Below are positions 45,994-55,515 of a stretch of 64,000 nucleotides of DNA, piece after piece. Position 1 is the first letter of the stretch. Every line of letters starts with the position of its first letter. Under the pieces are notes generated by a model that ran no database searches, was not told the DNA's origin, and worked only from the letters and a program-made list of their open reading frames with translations. A program made the translations under genes and the position numbers. Source of the DNA: Gammaproteobacteria bacterium. GTDB lineage: Bacteria; Pseudomonadota; Gammaproteobacteria; Ga0077536. The stretch lies in contig JACKNH010000023.1 in NCBI GenBank assembly GCA_024234975.1, positions 1-64,000 on the forward strand. Reading direction: 5' to 3'.

Positions 45994-47373
45994 ATGCGGA
46001 TACGTCAGGAACGCGACACGATGGGGACAATTGATGTTCCCGCTGAGCGGCTGTGGGGCGCGCAGACCCAACGCAGCCTGAAATACTTCGCTATCGGCCA
46101 TGACCTTATGCCGCCGCCGCTGATCAGCGCACTGGCGCAGGTGAAACGCGCCGCTGCGCAGGTCAACGCCCAGGCCGGTCGTCTCGACGAGGCCATCGCG
46201 GAAGCCATCGTCCAGGCGGCCACCGAAGTCGTGGCCGGCGACCACCCCCAGGAGTTTCCGTTGTCGGTATGGCAGACCGGTTCCGGCACGCAGACCAACA
46301 TGAATATCAACGAAGTGCTGGCCAACCGGGCGTCGGAATTACTCGGCGGTGAGCGTGGCGAGCATCGACGTGTGCATCCCAACGATCACGTCAATCTTGG
46401 CCAGTCGTCCAACGATGTGTTTCCTACCGCCATGCACGTCGCGGCGGCGTGTGCGCTTCAATTCGAAATGTTGCCCGTGCTGCAGGCCTTGCGCCGCGTG
46501 CTGATGGATTGTGAGCTGCGGTTTGCCGGCATCGTCAAAATCGGCCGGACGCATCTGCAGGATGCGACGCCCTTGACCCTGGGCCAGGAATTCTCCGGTT
46601 ACCAGGCGCAGATTGATCACAACATCGCGCAGATCCAGGACGTTCTGCCAAGGCTGCATATGCTGGCGCTCGGCGGCACGGCTGTGGGTACCGGCTTGAA
46701 CACGTTTGCCGGGTTCGGTGGCGAAGTGGCGATGCTGTTGCAGGACGAGACCGGGATCCCTTTTATCAGTGCGCCAAACAAATTCGCCGCATTGGCAGGG
46801 CACGAAGCGTTGACCGCCGCGCATGGCGCGTTGAAGACCCTGGCGACTTCGCTGATGAAGATTGCCAACGACATCCGCTGGCTGGCATCCGGGCCCCGCG
46901 CCGGCCTGGGTGAACTCCGGCTGCCGGCCAATGAACCCGGCAGCTCCATCATGCCGGGTAAGGTCAATCCAACGCAGGCCGAAGCACTGACGATGGTCTG
47001 CGCGCAGGTGTTCGGCAACGACGTCGCCCTCGGCTTCGGCGCGTCGCAAGGCAATTTCGAGCTGAACGTCTACAAACCGCTCATCATTCATAACTTCATG
47101 CACAGCCATCGCTTGTTGTGCGACGCCGTTCATGGCTTCACCGTGCATTGTGTCGCGGGAATTGAAGCCGATGAAAAGCGTATCAACGAGTTGCTGCGTC
47201 AATCGCTGATGCTGGTGACGGCACTGAACCCGCACATTGGCTATGACCGCGCCGCGGCGATCGCCAAGCGCGCGTACAGTGAAGGTATTTCTTTGCGAGA
47301 AGCGGCGCTGGCCTCCGGAGAGGTCAGCGCCGAGGATTTTGACCGCTGGGTCAATCCAGCGGCAATGATTTGA
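45994..47373 (+). CDS. fumC: Fumarate hydratase class II
   Basis: 459 residues. It interconverts fumarate and malate in the TCA cycle without an iron-sulfur cluster, as a homotetramer. The superfamily signature GSSIMPGKVNP is present. Other expected stretches are SGTQTNMNINEVLANRA, HPNDHVNLGQSSNDVFPTAMH, GRTHLQDATPLTLGQEFSGY and QGNFELNVYKP. ATG 45994 fits the usual N-terminus; an open frame about 100 bp upstream is not used. It ends 16 bp before the convergent GTPase gene. Confidence 0.97.
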   Translation: MRIRQERDTMGTIDVPAERLWGAQTQRSLKYFAIGHDLMPPPLISALAQVKRAAAQVNAQAGRLDEAIAEAIVQAATEVVAGDHPQEFPLSVWQTGSGTQTNMNINEVLANRASELLGGERGEHRRVHPNDHVNLGQSSNDVFPTAMHVAAACALQFEMLPVLQALRRVLMDCELRFAGIVKIGRTHLQDATPLTLGQEFSGYQAQIDHNIAQIQDVLPRLHMLALGGTAVGTGLNTFAGFGGEVAMLLQDETGIPFISAPNKFAALAGHEALTAAHGALKTLATSLMKIANDIRWLASGPRAGLGELRLPANEPGSSIMPGKVNPTQAEALTMVCAQVFGNDVALGFGASQGNFELNVYKPLIIHNFMHSHRLLCDAVHGFTVHCVAGIEADEKRINELLRQSLMLVTALNPHIGYDRAAAIAKRAYSEGISLREAALASGEVSAEDFDRWVNPAAMI

Positions 47374-47389
47374 CGGGGACGGCCGGGGA

Positions 47390-48841
47390 CTAGGGGTTTT
47401 CGCCGCCGGCCGGGTTGGTGTAGCGATTGTTCAAGCGTTGAATTGCACGGTCGGCCTCGGTCAAAACGGTACTCAGCCGTCGACGATTGAAAATACCCCA
47501 ACCAGACGGTGTCGCTGACAACACCGGTTTCCAGCCGCCGACATTTTTTTCAAACGCACGAATCAACCACGCGGTATGTTCGCCCAGCGGCTGCGTCGCC
47601 TTCAGCCTGGCGATCACACCACCGGCAGCGAAACTGCGCACGAGACGGTGAATACCCAGGAGAACCAGCAAGGCAACCACAGCGCCACCCGCGACCAGCG
47701 ACGGGTTGTTGGTAGTGAGCGCGCCAAGGTCCGGCAGGGGCGGTGGATTTTCCAGCAGGCCGTGGCTGTAAGCGAAATAGCCGCCACCGACGATGACCGC
47801 GACAATAAGGAACAGGTCCAGCCAGAGCACGCGCCTGCGCCAGGCACGCCGCGCCTTGGTGATCTCCGGCACAAAGTCGTCCCGGATGCGACGGGCGAAT
47901 CGTTCCAGGTTACCGGCGATTCGGTAGGAGCGTTCGATTTCCAGGTGCTGCATCCGATCATAGATTTCACCGAGGTCTGCATCGCGCTTGGCCTCGAAGC
48001 GCGCCCGAACCGCATCATCTTCAATCGGCACTGCGGACGCGGAGTCGTAAATGCGATAAAACTTGCCGGCGGTCAGGCCCTTCTGCGCCAGCCCGCGTTG
48101 CCAGGCCGCGACCACTTCCTCGGGGTTGTCTTCACGCGCGGTGTTGTCGATCTGATTCAGAATGAACACGAACTTGTTGAAGTCCGAGCGACCGATGTTG
48201 GCCTCGACAAGGTGTTTCAACGTGTCCTGCATGGCGCCCGGTTCGGGATGTCGGGCGTCAAAGAACACCAGCACCAGATCGGACATATCGATGATGTGCT
48301 TGGCCAGACGCAAGGTGGCTGACCGCTGTTCGTCGGCATCGAATCCGGGGGAATCGATCAATACGCGTCCGAGCAGGCGGTCGCTCTTGCAGGTCTTCAG
48401 TTGCAGGTAGGTATCGAGCCGGCTGCCTTCACCGGCCGTTTCCTTGTTGATTTCCTGGCTGATCTTGTAGAACGGAAAACGCGGGTCGCTGTCCAGCGCC
48501 AGGCTGGGCAGGATGCGCGGCGTTTCCTCCGGTCCGTAACAGATGACGGTGAATTTATCGTCGACGGCCTGGTTGCCGGTGGATTGCAGTCTGTGCCCGA
48601 CGTAGTTGTTGATGAACGTGGACTTGCCGGCGGAGAAGGTGCCCAGCACTGAAATCAAAGGCCACCATGGCACGGTTGCGGCAAAGGATTCGTCGGTTTC
48701 CAGCAGCCCGAGTGTGTACGCCACGGTGTCGAGCCGGCGGAAGCTTTTGACGATATCGAGCAGCGCCGGGTTCTCCGCCTTCAAGTGAGCGGTCAGAGCC
48801 TTGATTCGTTCGTCGATACCCGATTGAGTCGTGTCCTGCAT
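47390..48841 (-). CDS. Dynamin-like membrane GTPase
   Basis: 483 residues. G1 loop GTFSAGKST at 67-75, G3 DSPG at 163-166, G4 FILNQID at about 215-221. A helical part follows, then two membrane helices (about 337-358 LDLFLIVAVIVGGGYFAYSHGL and about 378-398 AGGAVVALLVLLGIHRLV) and a short cytoplasmic tail. The G-domain order and F(S)AGKS loop place it with bacterial dynamin/EHD-type proteins that remodel or guard membranes. ATG 48841 after AAGGGA is chosen over an upstream ATG at 48895. Exact role unknown. Confidence 0.85.
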   Translation of the reverse strand: MQDTTQSGIDERIKALTAHLKAENPALLDIVKSFRRLDTVAYTLGLLETDESFAATVPWWPLISVLGTFSAGKSTFINNYVGHRLQSTGNQAVDDKFTVICYGPEETPRILPSLALDSDPRFPFYKISQEINKETAGEGSRLDTYLQLKTCKSDRLLGRVLIDSPGFDADEQRSATLRLAKHIIDMSDLVLVFFDARHPEPGAMQDTLKHLVEANIGRSDFNKFVFILNQIDNTAREDNPEEVVAAWQRGLAQKGLTAGKFYRIYDSASAVPIEDDAVRARFEAKRDADLGEIYDRMQHLEIERSYRIAGNLERFARRIRDDFVPEITKARRAWRRRVLWLDLFLIVAVIVGGGYFAYSHGLLENPPPLPDLGALTTNNPSLVAGGAVVALLVLLGIHRLVRSFAAGGVIARLKATQPLGEHTAWLIRAFEKNVGGWKPVLSATPSGWGIFNRRRLSTVLTEADRAIQRLNNRYTNPAGGENP

Positions 48842-48952
48842 TGCGTTCCCTTGGTCACTGGGCCGATCGTCGGCGCCCGCGTATTGTCCCATCATCGGCC
48901 CGGCTCGGCCACATATGGCGATTTAACCGATTGATTTATTTGATCCCGAACA

Positions 48953-49852
48953 TCATATGGCGCCAGCACCGGCGTCTTCGGCCAACGCATGGCGCAACCC
49001 GTCGTCGAGCGTGGCGAACCGGGGAATGAAGCCCAACTCATCCCGTATACGTGAACTGTCCAGCCGGCGCGACTCCCGCAGAAACGACAGCATGTTTTCG
49101 CTCAATGTCCGCTGTGCCTGCGCCATACTCACCTGCGGCGGCCGTGGCAGACCAGCGAGGTCGGCCAGCCGGGTGAAGTAATCGGTCATCGTGGAAGGCT
49201 GACCATCGCTGACGTTGTAGGTGCCGCACGCGCCAGCCACCGTTCCTGCCAGCAGACAGGCGGTAGCCAGGTCGTCGATATGAATCCGATTGCTCCAGGG
49301 CGCATCCGCTTCATGCAGGACAGGGGTCCCGTCGCGCAAGCGTGCCAATGGCAAACGCCCTGGCCCGTAGATACCCGGTACGCGCAGGATGATGGCTTCC
49401 GTGCGATGCGCGTCGCACCAGCGCCGCACGACGTTCTCCGCCGCCCAGCGCCGGGCGCCGCGCGCCGATTCCGGCGCGGCCGGCGTTTGCTCATCGACCC
49501 ACTGGCCTGCGGCATCACCATAAACGCCGGTGGTGCTGATGTAGACGATTCGTGCGGGGGGTGAATTGATATCGAGTGCCGCGAGCAGCGCCTGAGTTCT
49601 GGGCTCTTCGTCAACGTTGACCGTGGACGCTGACGGAGGAAACAGGATGTACACAAGGTCGATCTTCGGCAATTGAAGCCCGGGTGTGTCGTTACCGTCC
49701 AGGTCGTGAACGATACGATTGGCGACCAGCCCGGCGAGGGCGGCGCCGCTTGCCGGGCTGCGCACCTGAGCGATGACCTCATCGCCACGTTCGGCATGCC
49801 GGCGCGCGAGCCGTTTGCCGGTATCACCGCAGCCGGCAATCAATACGCGCAT
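48953..49852 (-). CDS. NAD-dependent epimerase/SDR-type protein (YeeZ-like)
   Basis: 299 residues. An extended-SDR Rossmann start RVLIAGCGDTGKRLARRHAERGDEV (about 2-26) is followed by YISTTGVYGD (Tyr/Thr-containing active-site region), RVPGIYGPGRLP and NRIHIDDLATACLLA. The GCGDxG version of the dinucleotide motif and the overall length are those of YeeZ-like proteins. No sugar-nucleotide genes lie nearby, so the substrate is open. ATG 49852 is preferred since the Rossmann strand begins there. Confidence 0.87.
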   Translation of the reverse strand: MRVLIAGCGDTGKRLARRHAERGDEVIAQVRSPASGAALAGLVANRIVHDLDGNDTPGLQLPKIDLVYILFPPSASTVNVDEEPRTQALLAALDINSPPARIVYISTTGVYGDAAGQWVDEQTPAAPESARGARRWAAENVVRRWCDAHRTEAIILRVPGIYGPGRLPLARLRDGTPVLHEADAPWSNRIHIDDLATACLLAGTVAGACGTYNVSDGQPSTMTDYFTRLADLAGLPRPPQVSMAQAQRTLSENMLSFLRESRRLDSSRIRDELGFIPRFATLDDGLRHALAEDAGAGAI

Positions 49853-49950
49853 CGGTAGAACTTGTTCTGAGGGTTTCACGCGGCCAATTGTAGGCGGCGG
49901 AACCATTGCGTTGCCATCACCAACAGGTGAATTGGAAACTTTGCAACGCG

Positions 49951-50871
49951 TCAGCGGTAGCGGATACGTCCGGTGGCGGACATCACTGCCGGACCGGCAA
50001 CCCGCACTTCAAGGTCACGGCTCGCGTTGTTGACCATTTCAATGGTCAACAGACTCTTCCGCGCGTCGACAACGCCGCGATCAATGACGAAAGCATGCGT
50101 GCCGGCGCTGACATGGGTGTGCGCACACAGGTAGCCGGCAAACGCCGGTGAGGCGGAGCCGATCGGCGGATCTTCGCCGGGTGCGACATCCGGCCCGACC
50201 AGTCGACCGTGGAAGTTCGCCACCGGCGTATCCGAGCGGGTGGAAAACAACAGGATCTCCCGTGCCATGGTCAACGGCGCGATGTGCTGATTCCAGTAAG
50301 CCTCATCGAACTTCGCCGCACGGACCGCGGCAAATGAGCGCAAGGGAATGATCAGATAGGAGCGGTCGGTCGCCACCATCAGGCTGTGATACTTGTCCTT
50401 GTCGATGTCGCGTTCCGTCAGCCCAAGCATCGCAGCGAGCTGCGATTCCATCGGTACGAAGCGGTCCACCATCGGCCGGGTCTTCAACGTGAACTGGGTG
50501 AAAACGCCACCATCGTCCAGCCGCTTCAGGGTCACGTCCACCGGACCGGCAGTCTGCTCGATCACGATATCGATGCCACGTTCCGGAATCTCAACACTGC
50601 CGCTGCTGGCCAGCACGAAGCCGGCGGCGATCGTGGGGTGGCCACCGAAAGCCACTTCGCCGTTGCGCGTGAAGGTGCGCATCCGGCTGCTGGCGCCTGC
50701 CAGCTGCGGCCTGGTCAGAAACACGGTTTCGGAGAGGTTGAGTTCGCGCGCGATGTCGTTCATCTGGCTGTCGGTCAGCTCGTCAGCATCGGAGATAACG
50801 GCAATCTGCGCACCGTTGAAGGGGGTCGACGTGAATACGTCAACGATCTGGTAGTTGACCCAGTCGGTCAT
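49951..50871 (-). CDS. PhzF-family isomerase
   Basis: 306 residues with the PhzF hot-dog-like double domain. Conserved sites are the N-terminal VDVFTSTPFNGAQIAVI, Glu in LNLSETVFL (the catalytic glutamate of PhzF), RTFTRNGEVAFGGHPTIAA and GSASPAFAGYL near the C-terminus. ATG 50871 is chosen (a TTG lies nine bases upstream). The family includes phenazine-pathway PhzF but most members, like this lone gene, have unknown substrates. It sits 19 bp downstream of nirD on the same strand and may be co-transcribed. Confidence 0.92.
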   Translation of the reverse strand: MTDWVNYQIVDVFTSTPFNGAQIAVISDADELTDSQMNDIARELNLSETVFLTRPQLAGASSRMRTFTRNGEVAFGGHPTIAAGFVLASSGSVEIPERGIDIVIEQTAGPVDVTLKRLDDGGVFTQFTLKTRPMVDRFVPMESQLAAMLGLTERDIDKDKYHSLMVATDRSYLIIPLRSFAAVRAAKFDEAYWNQHIAPLTMAREILLFSTRSDTPVANFHGRLVGPDVAPGEDPPIGSASPAFAGYLCAHTHVSAGTHAFVIDRGVVDARKSLLTIEMVNNASRDLEVRVAGPAVMSATGRIRYR

Positions 50872-50890
50872 GGTGGTCAATCGTCAATTG

Positions 50891-51259
50891 TCAGTTGTTG
50901 GTGCCGACCTGCAGTATATTCCCGCTGATCCTCACCGGGTATACCGGTACCGAAACGGTGGCGTCTTCAACGCAATCACCGGTGGCGAGATCGAAATGCT
51001 GCTTGTAGACAGGGGATGCGACGACGAGCCTGCCCTTCAAATCGCCGGTGATGCCTCGCGACAAGACACTGGCACGACTGAACGGATCAATATTCCCGAT
51101 GGCGAAGATCCGGTCCTGCCCGCCAGGGCGGAACACGGCCACGGGGGCGTCGTCGAGCAGGGCGCACAGCCCCAGGTCATCCTGCAGTTCTTCAATGGGG
51201 CAGATATCGTGCCAGCGTGTTTCAGTAGTCATTGCGATTGGACTTTGACAGAGGTTCAT
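50891..51259 (-). CDS. nirD: Nitrite reductase (NADH) small subunit
   Basis: 122 residues with a Rieske-like beta fold (WHDICPIEELQDDLGLCALLDDAPVAVFR ... RGITGDLKGRLVVASPVYKQHFDLATGDCVED). The Cys/His pairs of true Rieske clusters are absent, as is normal for NirD. ATG 51259 overlaps the nirB stop as ATGA. An ATG at 51232 would give 113 residues, nearer the E. coli length of 108, so the start is uncertain. It works with NirB to reduce nitrite to ammonia in the cytoplasm. Confidence 0.93.
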   Translation of the reverse strand: MNLCQSPIAMTTETRWHDICPIEELQDDLGLCALLDDAPVAVFRPGGQDRIFAIGNIDPFSRASVLSRGITGDLKGRLVVASPVYKQHFDLATGDCVEDATVSVPVYPVRISGNILQVGTNN

Positions 51260-53778
51260 GGCGTGACGGCATCTTCTTCGGGTCTCGCCGGGCGCACCTG
51301 GCCGCGTTCTTCAACAAACCTGATGGTCTTGTCGGGCGTCGACGCGTTCACGTAATTGCGGAAGTGCTTCATGCGCTCCTCGTTCTCAACCGCGACCCGC
51401 CACTCACATTGGTAGGTATCGATCACGGCGAGCATTTCGTTTTCGAGCTCGGCGCAGATGCCAAGGCGATCATTGATGATCACGTCCTTCAGATATTCGA
51501 GCCCGCCTTCGAGGTTGTCCATCCACGTCGATGTCCGCTGCAGGCGGTCGGCAGTACGGATGTAGAACATGAAGAACCGGTCGATGTAGCGCACCAGTGT
51601 ATCGTCATCCAGATCCGAAGCCAGTAAGTCGGCATGGCGCGGTTTCATGCCGCCGTTGCCGCACACATAGAGGTTCCAGCCCTTTTCAGTGGCGATGACG
51701 CCGACATCCTTGCTTTGGGCTTCCGCGCATTCGCGGGTACAGCCGGAAACCGCCATCTTGGTCTTGTGCGGGGAACGCAGGCCCTTGTAGCGGTTCTCGA
51801 GTTTGATCGCCATGCTGACGCTGTCCTGCACGCCGTAACGGCACCAGGTGCTGCCGACGCAGGATTTCACTGTGCGTAAAGCCTTGGCATAGGCATGGCC
51901 GGATTCAAAGCCGGCGTCGATGAGTTCGCGCCAGATATCCGGGAGGTGCTCCAGACGGGCGCCGAACAGGTCAACGCGCTGACCACCGGTGATCTTGGTA
52001 TACAACGAATATTTGCGCGCGACTTCACCCAGCACAATGAGTTTCTCCGGCGTGATTTCACCACCAGGAACGCGCGGTACGACGGAGTAGGTACCGTTCT
52101 TCTGCATGTTGGCAAGGTAACGGTCGTTGGTGTCCTGCAACTTGGCATGGGACGGGGCAAGCACGTTGTCGTTCCAGCATGAGGCGAGAATCGACGCCAC
52201 AGCGGGCTTGCAGATGTCGCAGCCACGGCCTCGACCATGGCGGGCAATGAGGTCGTCGAAGCTCTGGATCTTTTCCGCGCGCACAATCAGGTATAAATCC
52301 TGGCGGGTGAACGGGAAGTGTTCGCAGATGTCGCGGCTGACTTCGACGCCGCGCTTCTCGAGCTCGCGATTCAGGATCTGGCCGACCAGCACGGTACAGC
52401 CACCGCAGGTGGTGGCGGCGCGGGTTGCTTTTTTCAGGTCGCCCAGCGTCATCGCGCCTTCATCGACGGCGGCGATCAACTGGCCCTTGCAGACGTTGTT
52501 GCATGAACATATCTGGGCCGAATCGGGCAGGGCATCCACGCCCAGGCCTTTTGCGGACGACTCCCCGCGCTGTGGCAGGATGAGGTCATCCGGGTGCGGC
52601 GGCAGTTCAATGGCATTCAGCGAGTACTGCAGCAGCGTGCCGTAATCCTCGGCGTCGCCGATCAGCACCGCACCCAGCAGGTGTTTGCGATCACTGCTGA
52701 CGATGATGCGTTTGTAGATGCCATCGGCTTCATTGCGATAAGCCCAGGACAACGCGCCCGGCGTGGCGCCTTGTGCATCGCCAATGCTCGCAACATCGAC
52801 GCCGAGCAACTTCAGCTTCGTGCTCATGTCCGCGCCGGTGAATGTGGCGTCACCACCACGCAGATGGGACACGACGACTTCGGCCATCTGGTAGCCGGGC
52901 GCCACGAGGCCATAGATTCGGCCGTTCCACAACGCACATTCGCCGATGGCGTAGATGTCTTCGTCGCTGGTGCGGCAGTGATCGTCTATGCAGATACCAC
53001 CGCGCTGACCGATGCCCAGGCCGCAGGCGCGGGCGATGTCGTCGCGCGGACGGATGCCGGCGGAAAATACGATAAGGTCGGCTTCCAGCGAGGCGCCGTC
53101 GGCGAACCGCATTGCATGACGGTGTTCGGTGCCGTCGACAATCTCGGTGGTATTGCGCGACGTATGAACGCTGACACCGAGCGCTTCGATCTTCTGCCGC
53201 AGCACCGCGCCGCCGGCTTCATCCACCTGGATGGCCATCAGGCGCGGGGCGAATTCAACCACGTGTGTTTCCAGGCCCATTTGTTTAAGCGCGTTAGCCG
53301 CTTCCAGACCGAGCAGGCCGCCGCCGACGACCACGCCACGTCGGCTGTCACGGCCCGCGGCATAAATCTGTTCGAGATCATCGATTGTGCGATAGACCAG
53401 GCAGGCCGCACGGTCGTTGCCGGGAACCGGTGGTACGAATGGATAGGAGCCCGTCGCGAGCACCAGCTTGTCGTAAGCGTAGGTCGCGCCACTGGCTGAG
53501 GTCACCGTGCGGGCGAGGCGATCTATCGTTTGTGCTGGTTCGCCCAGTTTGATATCGATGCCACTGGCGGCGAAGAACTCATCATCAGTGAGCGCGAGTT
53601 CGTCGGCGGACTTGCCGCTGAAGAATTCAGAGAGATGGACGCGGTCATAGGCATACCGGCCTTCTTCTGCAAGGACGGTGATAGACCACTTGTTATGCAA
53701 GTCGGCGGCGACCAGATTGGCCAGCAGTCGCTGGCCGACCATGCCGTTACCGACGACGACCAGACGCAACTTGTCCAT
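51256..53778 (-). CDS. nirB: Nitrite reductase (NADH) large subunit
   Basis: 840 residues (E. coli NirB 847). The N-terminal FAD/NAD oxidoreductase has LVVVGNGMVGQRLL and GVVVGGGLLGLEAANAL. A [2Fe-2S] BFD-like domain has CSCNNVCKG and CGGC. The sirohaem/[4Fe-4S] half has STWCRYGVQDS and VSGCTRECAEAQSKDVG. It reduces nitrite with NADH. ATG 53778 precedes the first Rossmann strand. No nitrate reductase, transporter or NasTS genes are adjacent. Confidence 0.97.
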   Translation of the reverse strand: MDKLRLVVVGNGMVGQRLLANLVAADLHNKWSITVLAEEGRYAYDRVHLSEFFSGKSADELALTDDEFFAASGIDIKLGEPAQTIDRLARTVTSASGATYAYDKLVLATGSYPFVPPVPGNDRAACLVYRTIDDLEQIYAAGRDSRRGVVVGGGLLGLEAANALKQMGLETHVVEFAPRLMAIQVDEAGGAVLRQKIEALGVSVHTSRNTTEIVDGTEHRHAMRFADGASLEADLIVFSAGIRPRDDIARACGLGIGQRGGICIDDHCRTSDEDIYAIGECALWNGRIYGLVAPGYQMAEVVVSHLRGGDATFTGADMSTKLKLLGVDVASIGDAQGATPGALSWAYRNEADGIYKRIIVSSDRKHLLGAVLIGDAEDYGTLLQYSLNAIELPPHPDDLILPQRGESSAKGLGVDALPDSAQICSCNNVCKGQLIAAVDEGAMTLGDLKKATRAATTCGGCTVLVGQILNRELEKRGVEVSRDICEHFPFTRQDLYLIVRAEKIQSFDDLIARHGRGRGCDICKPAVASILASCWNDNVLAPSHAKLQDTNDRYLANMQKNGTYSVVPRVPGGEITPEKLIVLGEVARKYSLYTKITGGQRVDLFGARLEHLPDIWRELIDAGFESGHAYAKALRTVKSCVGSTWCRYGVQDSVSMAIKLENRYKGLRSPHKTKMAVSGCTRECAEAQSKDVGVIATEKGWNLYVCGNGGMKPRHADLLASDLDDDTLVRYIDRFFMFYIRTADRLQRTSTWMDNLEGGLEYLKDVIINDRLGICAELENEMLAVIDTYQCEWRVAVENEERMKHFRNYVNASTPDKTIRFVEERGQVRPARPEEDAVTP

Positions 53779-54040
53779 GGTACGGGCTCGACTCCATTGT
53801 CTAGGGATGAATTGGACCAAGCAGTATCCGTGCCACTTGCCTGCCAATGGGTAAACTGTGGGCGCTACTGCGGATTTGGAGCCGGAACTGACGGGACGCC
53901 GACGGCTGTTTGCTACATTTCAGGGCGTAAAGTGCGCTGCTGACTTATCGAGGTGCATGCCCGGACCGATTTCAGCGGCGCGGATCGGATCCGGGCAGCG
54001 CTGTCCGGCAGAGATCTGCGCCAACCGACCCACACCTCGA

Positions 54041-55255
54041 TTACTCGCCTTTCCAGTAGGCATCGAAGTTCTTGATGCCCCAGGTCTCTGGCAGTTCCCA
54101 GGACACGATATTGTCCTGGCATCCAGCCGCGGCGAGGTCAACGGTACGGGCGGGAGAGAGGTAGGCGCGGCTGCGGGTGGAGAAGAATACGCGCAGCAGC
54201 GGCTTGATTGTGTTGTTGGGGTTCTGGTCAATCACGACGCCCAGCATGCCGGATTCCAGTTTGACCAGCGAGCCGATGGGATAGATACCCAGCGTCTTCA
54301 CGAATGCGTGGAACACCTGCGTATCCAGGTGTGAACCCGTCCACTGGTTCATGCGGCGAACTGATTCGCCCGGTGCCCAGCCAGCTTTGTAGGGACGGTT
54401 CGAAGTGATCGCATCGTAGACATCACACACCGCACCCATCCGGGCCAGCATTGAAATGGCGTCGCCCTGCAGGCGATGTGGATACCCCGTGCCATCGAGT
54501 TTCTCGTGGTGATGCAGGCAGATGTCGACTGCTGAAGGATGGGCGCCGCCAGTGGCTTCGAGCATTTTCGCCCCGGCTTCGGGATGGCCACGAATGATGG
54601 CGAACTCGTCTTCCGTCAGCTTGCCCGGCTTGTTCAACACGTCCATCGGCATACTGGCTTTGCCCAGATCATGCAGCATGCCGCCAAACGCCGCGTCGTG
54701 AACCTCGTCATCGCTCATACCCAATTGGCGGGCGAGCGCGGCCATCAGGCCGGACACTGCGACGGAGTGCATGTAGGTGTAATCGTCGACCGATTTCAAA
54801 CGGGCGAGACTGATCAAGGCATTGGCGTTGCGGCGGACCGAAGCGGTGATTTCGTTGATCAATGGCTCGAGTTGTTCCGGGTCGACGGCACGGCCCATGC
54901 GTGCTTCCTGAAACATTGATATGACGGCGGTCTTCGCCTTGTCGCAGATGGCTGCCGCGCGACCGAACTCTTCGGTGGCCGGAACGTGCGCCTCCTCGGT
55001 GCGCAGCTTGGCCGCACTGCGTGTAATCGCTTCAGCCTCGGCGGCGGCGACTTCGGGATCGATCACTTCGATGTCGCGGCCCTTGGTCGTATCAATCCAT
55101 ACCTCGCGAATACTGGAGCTGCGCAGCTTGGCGAGATCCTCCGGCCGTTCCAGCAGGAAGCGGGAGTTCCAGAAGGGATGGTTCATCCATGACCCGCATA
55201 ACTGATGCAGGTACATCCCGAGTTCGAGTTGCTCGATATTGATCTTGCGCTGCAT
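54041..55255 (-). CDS. HD-GYP cyclic-di-GMP phosphodiesterase
   Basis: 404 residues. An N-terminal DUF3391-type region (about 1-130; begins RKINIEQLELGMYLHQLCGSW) is followed by an HD-GYP domain with HDLGKA at 195-200 and HHEKLDGTGYP at 249-259. All metal and GYP residues appear present, so hydrolysis of cyclic-di-GMP is likely. ATG 55255 follows GAAGG. It stands alone between nirB and the ABC-F gene. The 260-bp upstream gap has an AT-rich stretch (55445-55500) that may hold its promoter. Confidence 0.93.
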   Translation of the reverse strand: MQRKINIEQLELGMYLHQLCGSWMNHPFWNSRFLLERPEDLAKLRSSSIREVWIDTTKGRDIEVIDPEVAAAEAEAITRSAAKLRTEEAHVPATEEFGRAAAICDKAKTAVISMFQEARMGRAVDPEQLEPLINEITASVRRNANALISLARLKSVDDYTYMHSVAVSGLMAALARQLGMSDDEVHDAAFGGMLHDLGKASMPMDVLNKPGKLTEDEFAIIRGHPEAGAKMLEATGGAHPSAVDICLHHHEKLDGTGYPHRLQGDAISMLARMGAVCDVYDAITSNRPYKAGWAPGESVRRMNQWTGSHLDTQVFHAFVKTLGIYPIGSLVKLESGMLGVVIDQNPNNTIKPLLRVFFSTRSRAYLSPARTVDLAAAGCQDNIVSWELPETWGIKNFDAYWKGE

Positions 55256-55515
55256 GCCTTCGAGTCTTGAGTCGTCGCGGTTGGCGAGGGTCCGACGTCG
55301 CCAACTGCCGGTGGAAGTGCAACTTTTATCGGAAGCAGGCGACAGTTTCTTGATCAGCAGGCAGGCAGGTGAAAGCCCCTGCGATACTTCTTGTGGTACC
55401 ACGGGGTGGGCTACGCCATGCCCGGAGTCAGAAATAGAAGCAGTGGCAGGAAGATCTATTAACTATTTGATTAAATTCGATTACATCATACAAATCTAAA
55501 GTGGATTCTGAAGTT

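Noticed and set aside
46339..47235. 298-codon minus-strand frame
   Set aside because: Antisense to fumC; no recognisable motifs.
52594..53499. 301-codon plus-strand frame
   Set aside because: Antisense to nirB, whose FAD and NAD motifs cover the same bases.
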